A DNA stretch of 64,000 bases from Abiotrophia defectiva ATCC 49176 (GTDB lineage Bacteria > Bacillota > Bacilli > Lactobacillales > Aerococcaceae), in contig NZ_CP146287.1 of assembly GCF_037041345.1 (NCBI RefSeq), positions 1,677,501 to 1,741,500 of the forward strand, given 5' to 3'. The position numbers were made by a program, and so were the translations under genes. Under the pieces are notes generated by a model. It made no database searches. It was given only the letters and a program-made list of their open reading frames with translations, and was not told the origin of the DNA. This document shows positions 58,337-64,000 of the stretch, one piece after another (position 1 is the first letter of the stretch; each line of letters starts with the position of its first letter).

Positions 58337-58740
58337 GTCCCCATCTCCAATGATTCAATTTTTACATAGATCCCAACCACCTCACTGTGGAACTTCTCGA
58401 TGATATCGCTAGCCACCTGAGCATCGTCATGCCAATAGCCAAGCTTCGTCATGCAATCCTTAAAGAGTTTGATGAGATTATCGGTGTCTGGCTTAGTAAC
58501 TTTATACTCGCCATTCCGTTTACCTTTAGTCAGAGGGAATAGCCACTTAGTCGTGAGCCGAATAGCCCCCTCTAATTTTGTATCAGGCCTGTAGTTCGAC
58601 AGATGGGCCATGAATAACTCTCTTGCCTGCTTGAGCTTTTCGTCCTCGTAGAAGAAAGGCTTGCCGTTTTTGACTGCTGCCTTCTTTTGCTGATGAGTGA
58701 CAGTCGGAATCTTTTTGAGCGGTATGAAGAACTCTAGCAT
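58327..58740 (-). CDS. rusA: RusA-family Holliday junction resolvase
   Basis: 137 aa from the ATG at 58740 (GGAGTGG site, overlapping the preceding stop). Catalytic aspartates lie in TKPDTDNLIK and YWHDDAQVASD, with the usual WLFPLTKGK strand before them. It resolves recombination intermediates of phage DNA before packaging. The longer frame to 58845 lacks a ribosome site. Confidence 0.9.
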   Translation of the reverse strand: MLEFFIPLKKIPTVTHQQKKAAVKNGKPFFYEDEKLKQARELFMAHLSNYRPDTKLEGAIRLTTKWLFPLTKGKRNGEYKVTKPDTDNLIKLFKDCMTKLGYWHDDAQVASDIIEKFHSEVVGIYVKIESLEMGTWT

Positions 58741-58958
58741 TCGATACCACTCCATAGTCCAGTCTCTGGGTCGTATTCGATGTATCCAGCATAGCTCAGC
58801 TGATTGAATAACCACAGTTGCAACTCGCCTTGACTCGATAGCCACTCTAGTACCTCGGATTCTTCCAGCGAGAACGGCTTGCCTGGAAGGGTGTGATAAA
58901 GTGGCGGCATTTTTTTCGCCACATCCAGTTTTTTTGAACGTTGTTTTTTCTTCCGCAT
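58734..58958 (-). CDS. Small phage protein, unknown function (74 aa)
   Basis: ATG at 58958 preceded by GAGGTGA. Very basic N-terminus (MRKKKQRSKKLDVAKK), then an acidic helical part (PFSLEESEVLEWLSSQGELQ) ending YDPETGLWSGIEC. The TTG at 59003 is a less likely start. No family recognised. Confidence 0.6.
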   Translation of the reverse strand: MRKKKQRSKKLDVAKKMPPLYHTLPGKPFSLEESEVLEWLSSQGELQLWLFNQLSYAGYIEYDPETGLWSGIEC

Positions 58959-59000
58959 ATTTTTCACCTCAAATTTTTTTCTCTTTTTCTCGCGCTTTGG

Positions 59001-59250
59001 CAAGGACAGACACGGACAGGGTTACAGGGGGCGGAGCCTTAGCCCCCTGTTCCTGTTCCTGTTCTTGCCTTGGACCTGCCAGGGACACCCGCTTATTTAC
59101 CCTCGAAAGAGGTATAGCGTGTCTGTCCCGGAGACAAAATCGAAAATGTCTCGAGTTTGTCCAAAGGTCATTTTCGAGCTTCGGACACGGACAAAATCGA
59201 AAATGTCCATCGAGGACGTCCTCGAAAAATGTCCTCGATTTTGTCTTGTC
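59001..59250. repeat. Repeat-rich non-coding region, candidate phage replication origin
   Basis: Noncoding stretch between primase and the 74-aa gene. It contains a perfect hairpin ACAGGGGGC/GCCCCCTGT (59024-59050) flanked by GGACAGG and TTCCTG units. The 18-mer GACAAAATCGAAAATGTC occurs twice (59133-59150, 59190-59207), with a third inverted partial copy (TCGATTTTGTC, 59235-59245). A perfect 16-bp palindrome TCGAGGACGTCCTCGA lies at 59210-59225. Iterons and palindromes next to a primase gene fit an origin; no experimental proof. Confidence 0.55.
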
Positions 59251-59264
59251 CATGCCTGTTTTTT

Positions 59265-61487
59265 CTAGTCTACTTTGATAACTGAATTTCCTTCAATTTT
59301 ATAACTACCTGCTTCCTTCACACGACGTCTAACTGTCTTATCTGAGATACCTAGGTACTCTGCCAGGCCGTCAATCGTGACCGGTTCGATGCCATCATTG
59401 AGTGCGCTATAAGCCGTATCGAACGAATGCTTGCGCTCTTCCTTCTTCTCATCAGGAGACTTTCTCTTGTCGAAATTCTTCTTCCAGGTCGGTTGAGCAT
59501 CCTCTGGCTCGACATCATTTAGGACGCCTGAATCATCGACTGTGTGCACTGGATAACCGAACCAGATATTGACTGGCTCAAACTTCGCGAACTCTCGGAG
59601 TGTACCTTCCACACGCCATGCAGTCCGTTGTTTCTGCTCACGTTCAGCTGCCTTAATGCGTTGGTTGACGTCGTAGTATTGAGAAGTGGTGATTGCCTTG
59701 AGCGCGTGTTCTTTCATCTGATAAGCCGACTCTAGGTCATCCAGGCCGATATACTTCTCGTAGTATCGCTTATTGAGATCTAAGATGCTCTCTTTGTAGA
59801 TTTGGCATTTGGCCTTATCTAACTGTTGAGTAGCTAGACTTTCGTTGATTTCAAGTTCTACCAGGTCAATTAGGGCGTCTGGGTCGCGGGCAAATACCCC
59901 AGAACCACTTGCACGGTCCATGGACTTTTTCCCACCTTGCGACCCTTTTGAGTGATGGTGGCAGTAGATAACGGATGCGCCTAACTCTGTGGCCACTTTG
60001 TCAAACTGGTTGGTAAAGTGTGCCATCTGATCAGCACTGTTCTCGTCGCCTGTCAGGACTTTATAAATCGGGTCAATGATGACCGCTGTGTAATGCTTTT
60101 TAGCTGCTCGCCGGATAAGCTTAGGTGCCAATTTATCCATTGGCACGGTCTTACCCCGGAGGTTCCAAACATCGATGTTGCCTAGATTATGCGGCGCAAC
60201 TCCTAGGCCTTGATAAACGTCTTTGAACCGGTGTAAGCAAGATGCTCGGTCCAGCTCTAGGTTGACATAGAGGACGCGCCCTTTTTCACACTGCCATCCA
60301 AGCCATTTGCTACCTTCTGCGATAGCGATGGATAACTCGATGAGCGCGAATGACTTACCAGCCTTAGACGGCCCCGCCATTAGCATCTTGTGTCCTTGAC
60401 GTAATACGCCATGGATTAACTCCGGTGCAAGGTCTGGCATGTTATTCCAGAAATCTTCTAGCCCCTCTGGGTCCGGCAAATCATCGTTTAAGTCTTCGAT
60501 GTGCTTGTACCATTCATCCCAACTTGCTTTACCGATGTTGGTATCGATAAGGAATTGCTTGTGGCCATTCCGGATAACCCCTGGCATACGACTAAGTCGG
60601 CTAGGGTTCTTGTTTTGAGAGTCGACCGCTAGGCCGTTCTTCTTACAGATGCTATACAGATAATCAACACGAGTCCGGTATTCGTTGTAGTCTTTTGCCT
60701 CGACTCTGACGATTGCGTGTACGGACTTACCACCGCTATAGACCAAGCAGGCAACAGGGAGCTCTAGCTCTCGGATGATGGCGTTTTGTTTTGCTAGGTC
60801 GGTACTGTCTGACTCGACCAGGGCGTACCGATAATCGGTCACGTTGTCATTTTTGACGCCTTTACCATCCAATGGGTTGAATCGAATCCAAGCACCGGCT
60901 TCTTCTTTCGGGTCCCCGAATACTCTTCCTAGGTCCCCCTCACATCGATTTAGGAGTTGGATTAGCTCACCTGCTGTTCGGTCGTATGAACCAGAGGTCG
61001 GTAGATGCTTGCCATCTTTCTCCCAGGTCTCAGTCACATAACCGACGTTTTCGGTACTATCGAATAAGATTTCGAGGTATCTGGTAATTTCTGCCACTGG
61101 GTTCCAGTGATCAGGTTCTTTAATTTCTTTGGCTTCTACCCAGTCTTTATCGATGATTTTATAGTCGTTGTCATACTTGATTGTACTGTCCCAGTCGAGT
61201 TCTCCTCGGCCATCGTCGTATGACCTTGGTGGTTCATAGCCGCCATCGACTGCCATTTGGTAAATGGTCCCACCGGTAACTGGAGTGTTGCTGCCTTCGA
61301 AGGAGTCCCATTTTCTAAAACATTCACCTGCGTGATAGCGGGCATGGTCTCCTTTGGACCATGAGTCCCAGTCCATGGCCGTGTAGCCTTCGTGTTTGAG
61401 TGCCATCCCGACGTTGACCCATTCTTGGTAAGAGCACAATGCAGGGTCGACATATTCGAGTAGCTCAGTTAATTTAATTTCTGACAA
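59265..61487 (-). CDS. Phage primase/RepA-like AAA ATPase
   Basis: 740 aa from a TTG at 61487 (AAGGTGAT site 5 nt upstream); the longer frame to 61571 would overlap the divergent Abi gene. N-terminal PriCT-2 domain (YVDPALCSYQEWVNVGMALK, about 10-80) and a primase-like middle (RYALVESDSTDLAKQNAIIR, GGKSVHAIVRV, RLSRMPGV). An AAA_25/RepA ATPase follows with Walker A GPSKAGKS at about 372-379 and VIIDPIYKVLTGDENSADQM. The C-terminal HTH is GLAEYLGISDKTVRRRVKEA. It probably primes and unwinds phage DNA at the adjacent repeat region. Confidence 0.87.
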   Translation of the reverse strand: MSEIKLTELLEYVDPALCSYQEWVNVGMALKHEGYTAMDWDSWSKGDHARYHAGECFRKWDSFEGSNTPVTGGTIYQMAVDGGYEPPRSYDDGRGELDWDSTIKYDNDYKIIDKDWVEAKEIKEPDHWNPVAEITRYLEILFDSTENVGYVTETWEKDGKHLPTSGSYDRTAGELIQLLNRCEGDLGRVFGDPKEEAGAWIRFNPLDGKGVKNDNVTDYRYALVESDSTDLAKQNAIIRELELPVACLVYSGGKSVHAIVRVEAKDYNEYRTRVDYLYSICKKNGLAVDSQNKNPSRLSRMPGVIRNGHKQFLIDTNIGKASWDEWYKHIEDLNDDLPDPEGLEDFWNNMPDLAPELIHGVLRQGHKMLMAGPSKAGKSFALIELSIAIAEGSKWLGWQCEKGRVLYVNLELDRASCLHRFKDVYQGLGVAPHNLGNIDVWNLRGKTVPMDKLAPKLIRRAAKKHYTAVIIDPIYKVLTGDENSADQMAHFTNQFDKVATELGASVIYCHHHSKGSQGGKKSMDRASGSGVFARDPDALIDLVELEINESLATQQLDKAKCQIYKESILDLNKRYYEKYIGLDDLESAYQMKEHALKAITTSQYYDVNQRIKAAEREQKQRTAWRVEGTLREFAKFEPVNIWFGYPVHTVDDSGVLNDVEPEDAQPTWKKNFDKRKSPDEKKEERKHSFDTAYSALNDGIEPVTIDGLAEYLGISDKTVRRRVKEAGSYKIEGNSVIKVD

Positions 61488-61509
61488 GGTATCACCTTCT
61501 TTCTCTGTG

Positions 61510-61518
61510 TGATATAAT
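61510..61518 (+). promoter_or_regulatory. Extended -10 promoter of the Abi-alpha gene
   Basis: TGATATAAT, a TGn-extended perfect -10 box, lies 35 bp upstream of the ATG at 61553; no clear -35. It gives the only plus-strand gene of the prophage its own expression. Confidence 0.6.
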
Positions 61519-61552
61519 GTGATTAAAAATACACGTATAAGGAGTAATTGAC

Positions 61553-62383
61553 ATGCAAGACTTCCTTCCAATGATTACAGGTGCTATAAGCGGTGCTGCT
61601 GCAGCAGGGCTTTTCAAAGGCCCCGTCCAGACTCTTCAAGATTATTGGTATATACATTTTGGCCATCATGCTTCTGAACAAGCTGAGATGCTTCGTGTTC
61701 AGCAAGAAGCTAAAATTTCAGATCTAAGAGACAGAACTCTTAATCATGTATCCAAAATTGAGCCAGAAAATATACAGAAACCGAAGCTACAAATTTTAGG
61801 TCCAGCTTTAGAAGCAACTAACTTTTATATAGAAGAGGAATCACTTAGAGAAATGTTCGCTAAGTTAATGGCTTCTTCCATGGATAAATCCAAAACAGAA
61901 ACTTTGCATCCAGCATTTGTTGATATAGTAAAACAAATGACACCTCTAGATGCAGCCAATTTAAAATCTGTTTTTTTAGGAAATCAAGTTATTGGACGAG
62001 TGATGCAGATAAATAAATTAGGGGAATTTCGTCTTGTATCAGATTTTATATTCATCAACGATGAAGTTGAGGCTACTGCAAGTTCACTTGCCTCTTCAAT
62101 AGATAATTTAGCAAGACTAAATTTAGTGACGATATCATTCGACAGATTTTTAACACACGAGAACGCTTATGATAAGATATACTCATCCAACCAGTTCATT
62201 AGTTACCAAAAACTACTTGAAGTTCTCGAAAATCCTGAGGAGAACGCTAGTTCTCAAGAAGAAATTGCAGCCAGACGGCTAGCGTATCAAATACTAACAC
62301 CTGATAAAATTGAGCTTGATAGAGGAAAAATCGAATTGACTAGCCTAGGGAATCACTTTTGTCAAATCTGCTTATCTGAGTAA
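61553..62383 (+). CDS. Abi-alpha (DUF4393) protein, putative abortive-infection factor
   Basis: 276 aa. The N-terminal glycine/alanine-rich hydrophobic segment (MITGAISGAAAAGLFKGPVQ) is followed by the DUF4393 core: RDRTLNHVSKIEPENIQKPK, LGPALEATNFYIEEESLREM and FAKLMASSMDKSK, then HPAFVDIVKQMTPLDAANL. The family is associated with abortive infection. It is opposite in strand to all neighbours, more AT-rich, has its own promoter and AAGGAG site, and interrupts the helicase-primase gene order, as expected of a moron gene. Anti-phage function is inferred. Confidence 0.78.
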   Translation: MQDFLPMITGAISGAAAAGLFKGPVQTLQDYWYIHFGHHASEQAEMLRVQQEAKISDLRDRTLNHVSKIEPENIQKPKLQILGPALEATNFYIEEESLREMFAKLMASSMDKSKTETLHPAFVDIVKQMTPLDAANLKSVFLGNQVIGRVMQINKLGEFRLVSDFIFINDEVEATASSLASSIDNLARLNLVTISFDRFLTHENAYDKIYSSNQFISYQKLLEVLENPEENASSQEEIAARRLAYQILTPDKIELDRGKIELTSLGNHFCQICLSE

Positions 62384-62512
62384 TCTTTTTATTCTTCTGG
62401 ACTCTTCTTCGAAAAATCTATCCATCCAAATTTCTATCATCTTCATCTGAAATCTCATCATCAGAAACGATACGATGCCAGATGTGATGATTGATAGTAA
62501 GATGATTTCCAT
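62372..62512 (-). CDS. Small membrane protein (46 aa)
   Basis: ATG at 62512 behind GAGGGG, directly after the helicase stop; the stop at 62372 overlaps the end of the Abi-alpha gene by 12 nt tail to tail. One N-terminal hydrophobic helix (MEIILLSIITSGIVSFLMM) and a charged C-terminus (DRFFEEESRRIKRLLR). Function unknown. Confidence 0.55.
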   Translation of the reverse strand: MEIILLSIITSGIVSFLMMRFQMKMIEIWMDRFFEEESRRIKRLLR

Positions 62513-62517
62513 AATTC

Positions 62518-64000
62518 TCACCCCTCATAACTAGCGACATCGACACCACGAGGTACACGCCAGTTATTGGCTGCAATCCGGTCAATCAGTCGCTTAGCAT
62601 TATCGAATTTCCAGATGCCTACGTTGCGGAATCCGTACCGCTCTAGGCATCTTATTTGTTTTGGCGTAGCTAGGCCTTCATGTCGTCTCTTGTCGAGGCG
62701 ATCAAGGATTAGCTTAGCTTTACCGGCGTTTTCTACCTCGTCTGGGAAGATACCGGATTTTTCTAGTGCCTTGAGTTGCTTTTCAGACGGCGGACCAGCT
62801 TCCCAGCCAAATGCGGGAACATAATTGGCCAAGTCTTCTGCTTGGATACTCATTTCGAACTGCAAAGGGTCTACCAACGACCGCTTACGTTTACGCATCT
62901 CAGATAATTTCTTAGCCAGTGCTTCTTCACGTTCTGCGACTGCATCCTTAACAGCTACCTCTTCTAGTTCCATGATGTCTACGGCCACGTTAGCTGCTTC
63001 CTCTGAACGTTTGGTCATCGCTTTAGCAACGGCTTCGTCAGTTGCAATAATACTTGCTGGCCGGCATAAATCGTGACGTTCTGTGTGCCACAGGAAGTCT
63101 AGTAACAGTAACTCTTCTTTACCTGGAAATAATCGAGTTCCCCGCCCGACCATTTGGCTGTAGAGGGCTCTAACCTTTGTAGGCCGTAAGACCACCACAC
63201 AGTCGACTGATGGACAATCCCAACCTTCAGTTAGCAGCATCGAATTGCAAAGCACATTGTATTTGCCATCTTCGAAGTCTTTTAGGACCTCTGCCCGGTC
63301 TTTGGACTCACCGTTCACCTCTGCAGCCTTAAAGCCACGTTCGTTGAGAATATCGCGGAATTTTTGGCTCGTTTTAACGAGCGGTAGGAATACCACCGTC
63401 TTGCGATCCTGGCATTGCTTAGCCATCTCATCGGCGATTTGGTAAAGGTATGGATCTAACGCAGAGCCTAGGTCACTTGATTTGAAGTCCCCAGCTTGCG
63501 TACCTACACCTGAAAGGTCCAAGGTCAAAGGAATTGTGAGTGCCTTAATCTTAGACAGGTACCCTTCCTTTATCGCCTTGGGCAAGGTGTATTCGTAAGC
63601 CAATGATTCGAAATAGGTCCCTAGGTTACGCATATCTCCACGGTCAGGCGTTGCTGTCACGCCTAGCACATTCGCTTGGTCAAAATGTCCGAGCACACGT
63701 TGATAGCCGTCTGATATGCAGTGATGCGCTTCGTCAACCACAATCGTGTCGAAATGGTCCTTGGCGAATTTTCTAAGCCTTTTGTCACGCTGGAGCGTTT
63801 GGACTGAACCAACTACTACGCGGAACCAGCTACCGATACTTGTTTCTTCTGCTTTTTCTGTGGCCGTATTGAGGCCTGTTGATTGTTTAAGCTTGTCGCT
63901 TGCCTGTTCTAGCAACTCTGACCTATGAGCTAGGACGAGCACTCGCTCGCCCTTTCTCACTCGGTCTTCGATTACTTTGGAGAAGACGATTGTCTTCCCA
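62518..64000 (-). CDS. DEAD/DEAH-box helicase, 5' end beyond the window
   Basis: SF2 helicase of the phage replication module. The frame stays open to the right edge, and the last visible codons read GKTIVFSKVIEDRVRKGERV, which includes the Walker A lysine, so the start is outside the window. Other motifs: VVDEAHHC (II), VTATPDRG (III), LLTEGWDCPSVDCVV (V) and QMVGRGTRLFPG (VI). The C-terminal 130 residues are helical and specific to phage members (SEKQLKALEKSGIFPDEVEN, TPKQIRCLERYGF). Confidence 0.9.
   Translation of the reverse strand, partial: GKTIVFSKVIEDRVRKGERVLVLAHRSELLEQASDKLKQSTGLNTATEKAEETSIGSWFRVVVGSVQTLQRDKRLRKFAKDHFDTIVVDEAHHCISDGYQRVLGHFDQANVLGVTATPDRGDMRNLGTYFESLAYEYTLPKAIKEGYLSKIKALTIPLTLDLSGVGTQAGDFKSSDLGSALDPYLYQIADEMAKQCQDRKTVVFLPLVKTSQKFRDILNERGFKAAEVNGESKDRAEVLKDFEDGKYNVLCNSMLLTEGWDCPSVDCVVVLRPTKVRALYSQMVGRGTRLFPGKEELLLLDFLWHTERHDLCRPASIIATDEAVAKAMTKRSEEAANVAVDIMELEEVAVKDAVAEREEALAKKLSEMRKRKRSLVDPLQFEMSIQAEDLANYVPAFGWEAGPPSEKQLKALEKSGIFPDEVENAGKAKLILDRLDKRRHEGLATPKQIRCLERYGFRNVGIWKFDNAKRLIDRIAANNWRVPRGVDVASYEG

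Larger units (their letters stand above)
31836..64000. mobile_element. PBSX-like (myovirus-type) prophage, right end outside the window
   Basis: A contiguous block with replication, packaging, head, contractile tail (sheath and tube), baseplate, lysis and accessory genes, nearly all on the minus strand, begins after the queH promoter region and runs off the right edge. Gene order follows Bacillus PBSX (xkd) and related Firmicute prophages. The left boundary is set at the terminator of the last accessory gene; the true attachment site lies in or near 31740-31840 and was not recognised. No integrase or lysis-lysogeny repressor is visible, so these should be beyond 64000. All structural genes appear intact. 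Confidence 0.9.

Noticed and set aside
58969-59253. Open frame of 94 codons on the minus strand between primase and the 74-aa gene
   Set aside because: It has no ribosome site, and its content mirrors the DNA repeats (repeated HFRFC segments); the region is better read as repeat-rich non-coding DNA.
1-64000. CRISPR arrays, rRNA, tRNA genes or insertion sequences
   Set aside because: None recognised on either strand; the repeats seen are within the fibre gene, terminators and the candidate phage origin.

Overview
The window looks like a chromosomal segment of a low-to-mid GC Firmicute of the order Lactobacillales. The evidence is strong AGGAGG-type ribosome binding sites, PotD and MsmEFG/RafR proteins of streptococcal type, PTS sugar systems, CcpA-type cre sites and a PBSX-like Gram-positive prophage. 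An Aerococcaceae or Abiotrophia-like host is my guess; no rRNA or other diagnostic marker is present to fix the genus.

Positions 1-31.8 kb are host chromosome. They hold an orphan potD, a glycosyltransferase, and a beta-galactoside locus (PTS EIIB-EIIA-EIIC, GH35 beta-galactosidase, aldo/keto reductase) with a divergent ROK regulator. Next come a TIM-barrel protein whose promoter carries a cre box, a Ser/Glu-rich membrane protein, an RpiR regulator, and a cluster of uncharacterised membrane proteins that includes a decaying tandem paralogue array. A raffinose/alpha-galactoside locus follows (GH36 alpha-galactosidase, MsmE/F/G ABC transporter without an ATPase, AraC regulator, second GH36-like enzyme). 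The segment ends with an APC transporter, a ClC channel, a HAD-kinase fusion, a Gfo/Idh/MocA oxidoreductase, a GNAT acetyltransferase and QueH.

From about 31.8 kb to the right edge lies a PBSX-like, contractile-tailed (myovirus-type) prophage, almost entirely on the minus strand. Read right to left (transcription order) it has: DEAD-box helicase (cut by the window edge), primase/AAA ATPase, a repeat-rich candidate replication origin, RusA, MazG-like, glutaredoxin and DUF3310 genes, an ArpU-type late regulator, terminase, portal, MuF head protein, scaffold, capsid, connectors, sheath, tube, a tail chaperone with a -1 frameshift site, tape measure, baseplate, fibre, holin and endolysin. The integrase and lysogeny module should lie beyond the right edge. 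No attachment site was identified.

The prophage carries three accessory cassettes. (1) The MuF head protein has a C-terminal RelA/SpoT-like nucleotidyltransferase domain, followed by a 64-aa candidate immunity gene and a terminator. (2) A unit between the lysis genes and the host junction, with its own sigma-A promoter built around a perfect palindrome, encodes two tiny proteins, an HTH protein and a putative ADP-ribosyltransferase. (3) An Abi-alpha (DUF4393) gene lies on the opposite strand inside the replication module with its own extended -10 promoter. Together they make this prophage a likely carrier of toxin and anti-phage functions.
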